This document shows, one piece after another, positions 54,205-61,835 of a DNA stretch of 64,000 bases. The stretch spans positions 203,309 to 267,308 of the forward strand of contig NZ_QJKD01000009.1 in assembly GCF_003201875.1 (NCBI RefSeq). The letters are read 5' to 3'. The position numbers and the translations under genes were made by a program. The first letter of the stretch is position 1; each line of letters begins with the position of its first letter. The notes beneath the pieces are model-generated. The model had not been told where the DNA came from and made no database searches. It was given only the letters and a program-made list of their open reading frames with translations. Source of the stretch: Hungatella effluvii. Lineage in GTDB: Bacteria; Bacillota; Clostridia; Lachnospirales; Lachnospiraceae.

Positions 54205-54235
54205 AAACAAAACTGAAACAAAACTGTGCTACAGT
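54205..54235 (+). promoter_or_regulatory. tandem 11-bp repeat with extended -10, OmpR-type site
   Basis: AAACAAAACTG occurs twice in direct succession (54205-54215, 54216-54226), a repeat of exactly 11 bp as bound by OmpR/PhoB-family regulators. It takes the place of a -35 box directly before the extended -10 TGCTACAGT (TACAGT 54230-54235). The downstream operon encodes such a regulator at 55039. Confidence 0.6.
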
Positions 54236-54266
54236 AAGAAAAAAGACGGAAAAAAGGAGGAAAAAG

Positions 54267-55064
54267 ATGCGCATCCTGTACCAGTGGATCGGGGACGGAA
54301 GCCAGAGAATCAGGGAAAATTATAACGCGTCCGACAGCAGGTCCCTGCACATTACGGGGGCGACGGGCGCTTTTTGCATGCTGCTGGGGCTGGGAAAAAT
54401 TATCTCCGGCGCGCTGTCACTTTCGGTGTTTGCCTGTATGAACGGCTGTTATACCCTGGGTATGACGGCAGCAAGGTACTGCGCCCTGGCAGGAACTGTG
54501 CGGTCTAAGGAACGGAAGAATCAGTATTTCTATTACCGTCTTGCCGGAGCCGTCATGGTAGCCGCCAGCCTGTTGTATGTTGCATATTCCCTCTGGACAA
54601 TCCGCCATCCGAAAACAGTCAATTATGGAAAAATCGCGGCTATCACCATTGCAACGATCACCTTTACGGAAATCGGCGTCAATGTATGGGGCGTAATAAA
54701 ATACCGGAAGTACCATTCCCCTCTGCTTCACGCGCTGAAGATTATCAGCCTGGGGACTTCGCTGATTTCGCTGGTACTGACCCAGTCAGCGATTCTTGCG
54801 TTTGCAGATGACGCGCAGGATCCGTCGGTCAACGGTTTTCTGGGAACGGTCACCGGAATCTGTGCGGCCCTGCTTGGTGTTTATATGATCCGGCGCATCA
54901 GCCGGATTGAGGCTGAGGACCTGCATAGAGAGGACTCTTATAAAGAGAACATTTACAACAAGAACATTTACAACAAGAACATTTACAACAAGAACATTTA
55001 CAATAAGAACGTTTACAATAAGAAGGGGGACGATCTTTATGATTCACATACTGGTGGTAGATGA
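54267..55064 (+). CDS. multi-pass membrane protein with NIYNK repeat tail
   Basis: The 265-residue protein is not a family I can name. It has about six membrane helices (residues ~28-215), with small polar loops and a cytoplasmic tail. The tail contains five tandem pentapeptides (four NIYNK and one NVYNK, codons 228-252), encoded by 15-bp direct repeats at 54948-55022. Its last 26 bases overlap the response regulator gene. It is first in an operon with a two-component system and is probably the sensed or regulated membrane component. Confidence 0.7.
   Translation: MRILYQWIGDGSQRIRENYNASDSRSLHITGATGAFCMLLGLGKIISGALSLSVFACMNGCYTLGMTAARYCALAGTVRSKERKNQYFYYRLAGAVMVAASLLYVAYSLWTIRHPKTVNYGKIAAITIATITFTEIGVNVWGVIKYRKYHSPLLHALKIISLGTSLISLVLTQSAILAFADDAQDPSVNGFLGTVTGICAALLGVYMIRRISRIEAEDLHREDSYKENIYNKNIYNKNIYNKNIYNKNVYNKKGDDLYDSHTGGR
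54948..55022 (+). repeat. 15-bp minisatellite, five copies
   Basis: The unit AACATTTACAACAAG is repeated five times without spacers (the last two with one and two changes) inside the membrane-protein gene. It ends directly before the AAGGGGGA ribosome binding site of the regulator gene. Being a multiple of three, copy-number change would lengthen or shorten the tail in frame. Confidence 0.9.
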
Positions 55065-55710
55065 TGACGAGAAACTGACACAGAGTATCTGCAGCTACTT
55101 AAATAACTGCGGTTATGAGGCGAAAGGAATGCTGTCTGCGGAAAGTGCCTATGACGAGATGTACAGCAGTTTCTATGATCTGATTATCTCTGATATCATG
55201 ATGCCTGGAACGGACGGCTTTGCATTTGCCGAAACGATTCGCAGGCTGAATAAGAGAATCCCCATCCTGTTTGTCAGTGCCAGAGACGATCTGTCCTTTA
55301 AACAGAGGGGGTTCGATCTGGGGATCGACGATTATATGGTCAAACCTCTGGACTTAAGCGAACTGCTGATGCGGGTGCGGGCGCTGCTCCGCAGGGCCAA
55401 TATCGAGGCCAGCCGCAGACTGACGGTGGGAAGTCTGGTTCTGGACGCCGATGGTATGGAGATCACGCAGGGCGAACAGGAGATTCCGGTGACGACGCGG
55501 GAGTTTAACATCATGTTCAAACTGCTGTCATACCCCAATCACACATTTTCCCGCTCCCAGCTGATGGATGAATTCTGGGGCGTGGACAGCGATACAAGTC
55601 TGCGGGCCGTGGATGTCTATATCACGAAGCTGCGGGACAAATTTTCCGCCTGCAATGAGTTTGAGATCCGGACGATCCGGGGGCTGGGGTATAAGGCGGT
55701 GCTGTTATGA
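55039..55710 (+). CDS. OmpR-family response regulator
   Basis: The 223-residue protein has a receiver domain (acidic pocket VVDDDEKL, phospho-acceptor Asp in LIISDIMMPG, Lys in MVKPLDLSELL) and a winged helix (PVTTREFNIMFKLLSYPNHT and AVDVYITKLRDKF). The ATG at 55039 is preceded by AAGGGGGACG; an upstream in-frame extension over the minisatellite would code an implausible Thr/Arg/Phe repeat and is rejected. It overlaps the kinase by 4 bp. Confidence 0.93.
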   Translation: MIHILVVDDDEKLTQSICSYLNNCGYEAKGMLSAESAYDEMYSSFYDLIISDIMMPGTDGFAFAETIRRLNKRIPILFVSARDDLSFKQRGFDLGIDDYMVKPLDLSELLMRVRALLRRANIEASRRLTVGSLVLDADGMEITQGEQEIPVTTREFNIMFKLLSYPNHTFSRSQLMDEFWGVDSDTSLRAVDVYITKLRDKFSACNEFEIRTIRGLGYKAVLL

Positions 55711-56801
55711 CGATAAACAAGGGTACGGAGGATGCACGGGTCACCCGCCGTTATTTCTTTTTTCCCGCCTATGTTGCGCTGGTGTTTCTGCTGGCGGTTC
55801 TGATGATGCTGCCGACGATCTTCTACGGTGGCGCCCATCTCATACTGGAGGAATCAGGCCCCTATATAAAATGGTACTTTCTGTATTGTATTGTTCTTGC
55901 TGCTTTCGTATCCGGCGGGCTGGCCCTGCGGAAGTATTTGAATTTTGACCGCCCGATTAAGAAGCTGAGCGCCGCGGCCAGACAGGTGGCGGAGGGGGAT
56001 TTTTCCGTCTACATTCCCAAGCGTCATACCTCCAATGATATGGACTATATTGACGCGTTGTTTGTGGACTTCAACAAGATGGTGGAGGAACTGGGTTCCA
56101 TCGAGACGCTGAAAAATGATTTTGCGGCCAACGTTTCTCATGAGCTGAAGACGCCTTTGGCGGCCATCCAGAACTATGCGCAGCTGCTTGGCACCACGGA
56201 GCTGACGCCGAAACAGCAGGAGTATACAGACCGGATTCTGTCGAGCACACAGCGTCTCACGTCGCTGATCTACAATATTCTGAAGCTGAACAAGCTGGAA
56301 AGCCAGAAGATACAGCCGAAACCGGAGCCATACGATCTCTGCCGCCAGCTCAGCGACTGCGCCATCGGCTTCGAGGCCATCTGGGAGCAGAAAAACATTA
56401 ATTTTGAAGCGGACATGGAAGACCGTGCCGTGATCGAGGCAGATGAAGAACTCATGGAGCTGGTATGGAACAACCTGCTGTCCAATGCCTTTAAGTTTAC
56501 AAAAGCGGGGGGAACGGTGAGCCTGCGTCAGTTTTCTGACGAAGAGCGCATTATCACAGAGGTGGGGGATACCGGATGCGGTATGACGCCGGAGATGATG
56601 AAGCATATGTTTGACAAATTTTATCAGGGGGATACGTCCCATTCCACAGAGGGAAACGGCCTTGGCCTGGCCCTGGTGCTGCGTGTCCTGGAGATGAGCG
56701 GCGGGACGATTACCGTGAACAGCACAGAGGGGAAGGGCACCGTCTTTACGGTCTCGCTGCCCCGCACTACAGCAAAGAAGGAGGAATCACAGACATCATG
56801 A
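55707..56801 (+). CDS. HAMP sensor histidine kinase
   Basis: The 364-residue protein has two membrane helices (about 17-38 and 52-74) with almost no extracellular loop, a HAMP domain, the H-box NVSHELKTPLAAIQ and an ATPase with NNLLSNAFKF, DTGCGMTPEMM and GNGLGLALVLRVLEMSG. The minimal sensor region suggests intramembrane sensing, perhaps of the membrane protein encoded at 54267. It is coupled by ATGA overlaps to both neighbours. Confidence 0.93.
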   Translation: MTINKGTEDARVTRRYFFFPAYVALVFLLAVLMMLPTIFYGGAHLILEESGPYIKWYFLYCIVLAAFVSGGLALRKYLNFDRPIKKLSAAARQVAEGDFSVYIPKRHTSNDMDYIDALFVDFNKMVEELGSIETLKNDFAANVSHELKTPLAAIQNYAQLLGTTELTPKQQEYTDRILSSTQRLTSLIYNILKLNKLESQKIQPKPEPYDLCRQLSDCAIGFEAIWEQKNINFEADMEDRAVIEADEELMELVWNNLLSNAFKFTKAGGTVSLRQFSDEERIITEVGDTGCGMTPEMMKHMFDKFYQGDTSHSTEGNGLGLALVLRVLEMSGGTITVNSTEGKGTVFTVSLPRTTAKKEESQTS

Positions 56802-57346
56802 CAAGAATCAGGAAAGACGGTGCGGAATACGTTGGATATGAATACAAGGAAAAGTCTGTCCCGGCCTCATTTGCATCGCTGTATCTGGACAGTTATCCCT
56901 GTTTCGGATGGGAGGAGGATCCAAACGGCGTGAGCCGTAAAGAGAATGCGGAGACCGCCGGCCGTGCAGTTCTGCGCTTCCGGAGAGACAGAAAACTCTG
57001 CAACAGGGCGGAGCTGACCCGTCTGCAGAGGAACTTTGACAGCTGTGTTGCTGAGATCGACACTCTGGAGCGGTCCAAACGCTCAGGCGCTGTCATAGGA
57101 GCCCTTGTTACCGGAATCATGGGAACCGCGTTTATGGCCGGCTCGGTTTTCGCTGTTACGGCTGAACCTCCGATGGTGGTTCTCTGTATTTTGCTGGCTG
57201 TCCCCGGTTTTACCGGATGGATTCTTCCATACTTTTTATACCGGACGCTGCTGAGGAAAAAGTCGGCAAAGGTATCGCCATTGATAGAAGACAAGTATGA
57301 AGAGATTTACGAAATTTGTGAAAAGGGCAGTGACCTTTTGATTTGA
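56798..57346 (+). CDS. hypothetical protein with two membrane helices
   Basis: The 182-residue protein is not recognised. A polar N-terminal half with a coiled segment (LTRLQRNFDSCVAEIDTL) is followed by two hydrophobic helices (~103-150) and a polar tail. It is the last gene of the two-component operon, coupled to the kinase, with a strong terminator behind it. Confidence 0.65.
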   Translation: MTRIRKDGAEYVGYEYKEKSVPASFASLYLDSYPCFGWEEDPNGVSRKENAETAGRAVLRFRRDRKLCNRAELTRLQRNFDSCVAEIDTLERSKRSGAVIGALVTGIMGTAFMAGSVFAVTAEPPMVVLCILLAVPGFTGWILPYFLYRTLLRKKSAKVSPLIEDKYEEIYEICEKGSDLLI

Positions 57347-57355
57347 AACAGCATG

Positions 57356-57409
57356 AGCGGCAGTTTCTCCCGTAAAAGGAAATAATTACGTGAGAAGCTG
57401 CCGCTTTTT
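57356..57409 (+). terminator. terminator of two-component operon
   Basis: AGCGGCAG (57356-57363) pairs with CTGCCGCT (57398-57405); inner pairs TTCTC/GAGAA and CGTAA/TTACG extend the stem, and TTTTT follows. Confidence 0.88.
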
Positions 57410-57489
57410 AATATTATGGAAACAAAAATCAAACAAGAAAGAAATACAGCGGGGCTATACTCTCATTATCCCATTGAGAAAGGCGGTGA

Positions 57490-57606
57490 ATGATAATACA
57501 CAGACGAAAGACAGGGCCTGTGAGTAAGAGCGGTGACAGGCTGACTCTCATGCTGCTGTTCTTTCTGGATGTAATTGTTTCTGTTTATAAACTCAGCGTC
57601 TCATAA
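57490..57606 (+). CDS. possible 38-aa membrane peptide
   Basis: An ATG after AAAGGCGGTGA opens a 38-codon frame with a basic N-terminus (MIIHRRKTGPVSKSGDR) and a hydrophobic second half (LMLLFFLDVIVSVYKL). TATACT at ~57456 could be its -10. It resembles small membrane peptides in general but no family is recognised. The rest of the 367-bp gap 57347-57713 holds only the terminator. Confidence 0.35.
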   Translation: MIIHRRKTGPVSKSGDRLTLMLLFFLDVIVSVYKLSVS

Positions 57607-57713
57607 TGTAAATGCACTGCTCATAGCGGGTGCCATGGGAGATGCAGTTACGTTAAGAGATACTGTATTTTAGAATCGGCGCTTTGCCGGTCGGATTGTG
57701 AGAGGAGATTAAG

Positions 57714-57992
57714 ATGGCTGAATATCGTTTAAAGCCCGGTAAAGTCGGGGAAAAAGTAATAGGTGCTTATGAGAAGGCGGAGAAGAAATTTACGGATGCA
57801 TTTCTGGAGGAGGATGCGGTTTCCGATTCAGGATACCGCCTGAAGACCGGAAAAACAGGAGAGTCGGTCAAAGGAGCGTATAAGAAAATCGAGGATGGCG
57901 TGGTGGGCGCATATAAAAAGGTGGAAGATGCCTTTGTCGATGCGTTTCTGGAACGATGCGATGAGGAGGAGAGCGGGGAGGTGGACAAATGA
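57714..57992 (+). CDS. small acidic/basic repeat protein (92 aa)
   Basis: The protein is built of two related halves: YRLKPGKVGEKVIGAYEKAE with TDAFLEE, and YRLKTGKTGESVKGAYKKIE with VDAFLER, plus an extra GAYKKVE segment in the second. It is soluble and predicted helical. No function is known. It has AGGAGATT before the ATG and overlaps the next small gene by 4 bp (ATGA), so it is coupled to a three-gene set. Confidence 0.7.
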   Translation: MAEYRLKPGKVGEKVIGAYEKAEKKFTDAFLEEDAVSDSGYRLKTGKTGESVKGAYKKIEDGVVGAYKKVEDAFVDAFLERCDEEESGEVDK

Positions 57993-58105
57993 ATAAAAGA
58001 GCGGTTGGTATGGTGATAACAGCCGGCGCCGCGGTTATGGCGGTTGTGGCTGCGGCTGCGGTCCTTCGCAGAAAAGGCAGTACGACACTGCATAAATTCC
58101 AGTGA
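57989..58105 (+). CDS. 38-aa membrane peptide, coupled
   Basis: The peptide starts MNKRAVGMVITAGAAVMAVV, a single Ala/Val-rich helix with basic residues at both ends (LRRKGSTT). Its ATG overlaps the stop of the 92-aa gene, and its TGA overlaps the ATG of the papain-like gene by one base (TGATG), which argues that it is a real, translated gene. Confidence 0.6.
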   Translation: MNKRAVGMVITAGAAVMAVVAAAAVLRRKGSTTLHKFQ

Positions 58106-58599
58106 TGAAGCAGATATGTATTTTACTTACAAAGTATTCCGACTGGATTTCCAGTCTGGTTTACTACATCGGAGGGCAGGGGTATACCCACAGTTCGATT
58201 GCGCTGGGAGACCAGCCGACACAGTTTTACAGCTTTAATTACCGTGGCTTTGCCGTGGAAACAACGGAAAAACACAGGCGTCGGGGAGTCCGGTGCAGCC
58301 GCCTCTATTGCCTGAATGTTTCGGATACCGTCTATGAACGAATCGAGGAGAGAATCCGGTATTTTCTTGAAAACAGGGAGAACTACCGGTATACCCGCCT
58401 GGGAGTACTATGCTGTGTTCTCCGGCTGCCGTTGTACTGGAAGAATCATTATTTCTGTTCTCAGTTTGTGGCAGAACTCTTATCAGAGTCGAAAGCGCTG
58501 CGGCTGTCCCGCAAGCCGTGCTTCTACCTGCCCAACCATTTTATACGCCTGTTGGAGACACAGCCCTGCCTTGCAGGAATGGAACAGGATATTATTTAA
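58105..58599 (+). CDS. permuted papain-like (NlpC/P60-YiiX type) protein, 164 aa
   Basis: The protein shares the two key motifs of the 2018-2719 gene: YTHSSIALGD (H29) and FCSQFVAELL (C118), in an otherwise divergent sequence, and lacks the long C-terminal tail. It fits the permuted NlpC/P60 papain-like class. The start is ATG 58105, overlapping the previous stop. Its coupling to two small proteins suggests a joint envelope function. Confidence 0.6.
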   Translation: MKQICILLTKYSDWISSLVYYIGGQGYTHSSIALGDQPTQFYSFNYRGFAVETTEKHRRRGVRCSRLYCLNVSDTVYERIEERIRYFLENRENYRYTRLGVLCCVLRLPLYWKNHYFCSQFVAELLSESKALRLSRKPCFYLPNHFIRLLETQPCLAGMEQDII

Positions 58600-58646
58600 A
58601 ATAAAAATAAAATATGAAATAAAAATATTAAATATGGAGGTTCAAT

Positions 58647-59018
58647 ATGAAAAAAAGTAATTTCGTAGCATTGATTCTTGGCACCGTAGGTATCGTATTT
58701 TTTGCACTGGGAATGTGCATGGCACTGGTTGAAGAGTGGGGGATGTTCCAGAAGGGCATCATAGCCGGTGTAGTCGGCCTTATCATTCTTCTGATTACTG
58801 TGATTGTATGGCGCAGAATGGAAGGAAAGAGCCCTATCAGGCTGAACGCAAAGACCGTCGGATCGGTACTGGCCGGTGTGCTGGGGGCGCTGCTGCTGGG
58901 GGTTGGCATGTGCCTGTGCATGGTATTTGACAAAATGATTCCAGGTGTCGTCGTTGGCCTGGCAGGAATACTTGCACTTCTGATGCTGATTCCGATGACA
59001 AAGGGAATTCACGATTAA
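58647..59018 (+). CDS. four-helix membrane protein (123 aa)
   Basis: The protein has four hydrophobic helices in two related halves: LILGTVGIVFFALGMCMAL and GVLGALLLGVGMCLCMVF, each followed by another helix. Short MKKSNF N-terminus and ATGGAGG upstream mark a real gene. Similar small proteins are widespread in Firmicutes with no known role. It follows the papain-like gene by 47 bp. Confidence 0.7.
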   Translation: MKKSNFVALILGTVGIVFFALGMCMALVEEWGMFQKGIIAGVVGLIILLITVIVWRRMEGKSPIRLNAKTVGSVLAGVLGALLLGVGMCLCMVFDKMIPGVVVGLAGILALLMLIPMTKGIHD

Positions 59019-59116
59019 ACGGATTACAGCAGTAGTTTTGCGTTCCGGCGTTTGCCCTGGGGCTTTGCCGAAACACGGAACTGCTGCGTATTTTTGTGGA
59101 GGTTTTAAAATAGAGA

Positions 59117-59175
59117 TTGACATTTTTGTTTCTCTCCATTATAATATATCTAATAGATATATCTGTTAGATATAT
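59117..59175 (+). promoter_or_regulatory. consensus promoter with double PadR-type operator
   Basis: TTGACA (59117-59122), 17 bp and TATAAT (59140-59145) form a perfect sigma-A promoter. Two overlapping palindromes follow: ATATATCTA-A-TAGATATAT (59144-59162) and ATATATCT-GTT-AGATATAT (59157-59175). They begin in the -10 and cover the start site, fit for tight repression by the PadR protein encoded next. Confidence 0.75.
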
Positions 59176-59201
59176 AGAAGCTTAATTCAGAAGGAGGAGC
59201 C

Positions 59202-59741
59202 ATGCTCGAATCATTGATCCTGGGGATTGTATATGATGAAGATTTAACCGGATACGATATTAAGAAGAATATTGAGAAAAGCTTCGGAGTCTTTTATAAG
59301 GCCAGCTTTGGAAGTCTGTATCCCGCGCTCAAGAGGCTGACGGGCAAGGGTTTTGTGACAACGTATGAACATCCGCAGGGCGGCCGCCAGAAGATCTTTT
59401 ATCACATAACGGAAGCGGGGAAATCCAGTTTTTTAGAATGGCTGTCGTCGCCGATGAATATTCTGGACGGCACGAACCTTAATCTGGCGAAAGTATACTT
59501 TTTCGACAGACTGCCGGCAGAGATCCGGGACACCCAGCTTCTCCTGTATGAGAACAACAATATAAGCTATCTGCGCGAGCTGGAAGCATTAGAGAAGAGC
59601 CTCAGTCATATGGATCATCTCGACAGCTGTTACTATAAAATGTCGACTCTTTATTACGGAATAAGTGTTACGGAGAAGACCATCGAGTGGTGCCGCCATA
59701 TACGGGAAGGGAAAGTGCTGAAGGAACTGACTGCAAAATAG
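59202..59741 (+). CDS. PadR family transcriptional regulator
   Basis: The 179-residue protein has the PadR winged helix (LILGIVYDEDLTGYDIKKNI, SFGSLYPALKRLTGKGFV, RQKIFYHITEAGKSSFLEWL) and a C-terminal helical domain. AAGGAGGAG precedes the start. It probably controls itself and the following 131-aa gene. Confidence 0.92.
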   Translation: MLESLILGIVYDEDLTGYDIKKNIEKSFGVFYKASFGSLYPALKRLTGKGFVTTYEHPQGGRQKIFYHITEAGKSSFLEWLSSPMNILDGTNLNLAKVYFFDRLPAEIRDTQLLLYENNNISYLRELEALEKSLSHMDHLDSCYYKMSTLYYGISVTEKTIEWCRHIREGKVLKELTAK

Positions 59742-59768
59742 GAGCGGACCAGGAAATGAGGGAAACTT

Positions 59769-60164
59769 ATGTCGGGAAAGTCACCGAGCGGTGCTTTAAG
59801 CCCTTACTATTACAAGGGCGGTTATTTTCACGGAATCCATTATGGAAGCTATTTTGATGATGCGGAGTCTCTGTATAAAATGATTGAGAAAGAGGAGCGT
59901 TTTATCCTGGAATCTCCGGAACAGCGCAGGATTATGATCGATCTCTATGAGACCTCTTTAACGCCTGAAGTGCTGGAGGCTGTGATGCGGCACATAGGCC
60001 GGCTGAGTCCAAGAATCGTAAAACTATCCATTGCCGCGGACAGGAAAAGTCTGAGAGTCTTACGCTGTGCCATGAAAAAAGCGGGAGTATTGGACGACGG
60101 GCGATATTATCTGTGCACGGATATGGAAGAGGGGAAGACCTGGCTTGTCAGCGATCATTCATGA
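59769..60164 (+). CDS. hypothetical protein coupled to PadR gene (131 aa)
   Basis: I do not recognise the family. The N-terminus (LSPYYYKGGYFHGIHYGSYF) is rich in Tyr/Gly/His, and the rest alternates strands and helices (RIMIDLYETSLTPEVLEAVM, RIVKLSIAADRKSLRVLRCA), somewhat like a small alpha/beta domain such as STAS. It lies 27 bp after the PadR gene in the same transcript and is therefore the likely regulated product. Confidence 0.6.
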   Translation: MSGKSPSGALSPYYYKGGYFHGIHYGSYFDDAESLYKMIEKEERFILESPEQRRIMIDLYETSLTPEVLEAVMRHIGRLSPRIVKLSIAADRKSLRVLRCAMKKAGVLDDGRYYLCTDMEEGKTWLVSDHS

Positions 60165-60311
60165 ACAGAAGGATAGATGGAAGCACAGTGTAAAACGCCG
60201 GGGCAGCCATCTGAAGTTTGCAGTAAACTGCATGGATGATTTTAGGAGGCGAAAGGCTGGCTTTTATGATAACCAGATGGCCTGCTCCGGCGGAGGGAGT
60301 GCAAAATAGAA

Positions 60312-60357
60312 AGAGCCGGTAATCCGAAGTTTTATAAACTTCTGGATTATCGGCTCT
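60312..60357. terminator. bidirectional terminator
   Basis: AGAGCCGGTAATCCGAAGTTT (60312-60332) pairs with the following strand (60336-60357) with few mismatches, between two convergent genes; its right arm overlaps the end of the KTR gene. Confidence 0.75.
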
Positions 60358-60535
60358 GCGTCTTTGCGTCTGGCTCTTTTATGATTGTTATTTGAAGCTG
60401 TTTTAGGTCGATCAGACTTTCCTGTCTGCATTTGGGGCAGTACAGGGGGAAATTCTTTAATTCGGTGTCGTCTCTTACTTTCATTCGTGTCTTGTTACCG
60501 CAAATCGGACACAGTAACCACATGGCGTTCATCAT
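60347..60535 (-). CDS. cysteine-rich KTR zinc-ribbon protein (62 aa)
   Basis: The small protein has LLCPICGNKTRMKVRDDTEL and LYCPKCRQESLIDL, two CPxC knuckles around the KTR sequence of the Cys_rich_KTR family, which often accompanies conjugative elements. No other conjugation gene is near, so it is probably a stray or chromosomally adapted copy. Confidence 0.8.
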   Translation of the reverse strand: MMNAMWLLCPICGNKTRMKVRDDTELKNFPLYCPKCRQESLIDLKQLQITIIKEPDAKTQSR

Positions 60536-60573
60536 TTACTATCACACTCCTAACCGGCAATTCCATGTCCGGA

Positions 60574-61554
60574 TTATGCAAACATGGTTTCCACACATTC
60601 TTTTATGAAATCCATTCTGTCCCCGGTATTTTCTTTGAAAAGAGAAGCGATAGCGATGACAAGCTCTTTCTCCCGGTTGACATAAATGGTATTACCGCTG
60701 TCCCCCATGGCTGCAAATGCATTATCATCTGCGATCCACCACAGGTATCCGTAGGGCAGATTTAACTCCTCCCACCGGCTGTGCTCCCTTGTGCTTTCGG
60801 CAATCCACTGGGCAGAGACGATCTGCTTCCCGTCCCATTTGCCGTCGTCTAAGTAAAGCTGACCGATCTTCGCCATGTCCCTGGCCGTGAGCGTCAGCCC
60901 CCATCCCGCCGCATGAATCCCTTTCGAGTCCATCACCCAGCCGCTTACGTCTCTGGCATTCATAAAGGCGTAGTGTGCTTCTTCATTTTCCAGAGTTACA
61001 TTGCCTTTCACTGTAATACCGAGCGGGGCGAAGAGGTGTTCCGCCGCAAAGTCGAGCACGGATTGTCCGGTTGCCTTTACCAGAATGCCTGATAGAATAT
61101 CCGGGCCAATAAAGGGCGTATAGCGGAATTTCCCTGACTTTTCCGGCCCGCCCAATAATTCCAGTGCGGTGCTTACCCAGTCATCCCTTGTAAAATATTC
61201 CAGATACGGCTCTTCCTGATGCTTGTACGGGGCAGTCATTGTCATCAGATCCCGTATCGTTATATCCCGTATCGTTGTTTCCCCTTCGTTGTAATTTTCA
61301 ACCGGGAAGTCCGGGAAAAAGTCCAGCACCTTCTGGTTGACGCTCTGGACCGCCCCTCTTTCGATGGCGATGCCGATCAGGATAGAAATAATACTTTTTG
61401 TTACCGAAAAAATGTTGATGCAGCTGGCGGCCGTGCATCCGTTAAAATAGCCTTCGTACTGTGTTTCTCCATTTTTTAAAACAATCATGCCGGCAGTATT
61501 ACTGTAACGACTATGAATGATCTCTTCCAATGCAGCGATCTTTTCCTGATTCAT
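60574..61554 (-). CDS. serine hydrolase, beta-lactamase/EstB family
   Basis: The 326-residue protein has the class C beta-lactamase-like motif FSVTKSIIS (S-x-x-K), a tyrosine motif region around TPFIGPDILSGI, and LPYGYLWWIADDN near the end. The start at 61554 (NQEKIAALEEII after Met) has AAGGAG eight bases upstream; an upstream in-frame ATG at 61599 is less likely. No signal peptide is present, so it is an intracellular esterase or peptidase-like enzyme rather than a resistance beta-lactamase. Confidence 0.88.
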   Translation of the reverse strand: MNQEKIAALEEIIHSRYSNTAGMIVLKNGETQYEGYFNGCTAASCINIFSVTKSIISILIGIAIERGAVQSVNQKVLDFFPDFPVENYNEGETTIRDITIRDLMTMTAPYKHQEEPYLEYFTRDDWVSTALELLGGPEKSGKFRYTPFIGPDILSGILVKATGQSVLDFAAEHLFAPLGITVKGNVTLENEEAHYAFMNARDVSGWVMDSKGIHAAGWGLTLTARDMAKIGQLYLDDGKWDGKQIVSAQWIAESTREHSRWEELNLPYGYLWWIADDNAFAAMGDSGNTIYVNREKELVIAIASLFKENTGDRMDFIKECVETMFA

Positions 61555-61755
61555 ATTGTTTGTCTCCTTTGTCATTAGGCGCCGTTGTCGGGCAGCCATG
61601 ATCAGATACCTTTTATCAGATACCCATTAGCTGGTGTCGTTTCAGCCTGGTTCTGCCTCCTCATATCGTGGGATTACCTCCTCATATCTATAGGGTAAAT
61701 GCATTAAAAATGTTTTTCAACAACTTTTTTAAAAATTTTTCCCCAAATTGTTCAT

Positions 61756-61816
61756 TTCCGAAATAGTTCCGAAATCGGTCCTGTATCTTGCAAGCAGAGA
61801 ATTTTGTGTGTATGAT
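61756..61816 (+). promoter_or_regulatory. ribU operon promoter with 11-bp-period direct repeat
   Basis: TTGCAA (61788-61793), a 17-bp spacer and TATGAT (61811-61816) form the promoter. TTCCGAAAT occurs at 61756-61764 and 61767-61775, a direct repeat with 11-bp period ending 12 bp before the -35. This is the geometry bound by OmpR/PhoB-type winged helices, such as the one fused to the flavokinase encoded in this operon. The rest of the gap 61555-61755 is AT-rich and holds nothing I recognise. Confidence 0.6.
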
Positions 61817-61835
61817 GATTATAACAACGGAATAA

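Noticed and set aside
54948..55022. CRISPR-like repeat
   Set aside because: The 15-bp units have no spacers and lie inside a coding frame, so this is a minisatellite.
54907..55038. N-terminal extension of the response regulator with TFTTR repeats
   Set aside because: It is the other frame of the 15-bp minisatellite; the receiver domain starts at ATG 55039 behind a good ribosome binding site.
60266..60322. 18-codon frame after GGAGG
   Set aside because: The spacing from GGAGG to ATG is too long, and the frame runs into the bidirectional terminator.
60347..60535. Conjugative element because of the KTR protein
   Set aside because: No relaxase, coupling protein, integrase or attachment repeats are near; one small gene is not enough.
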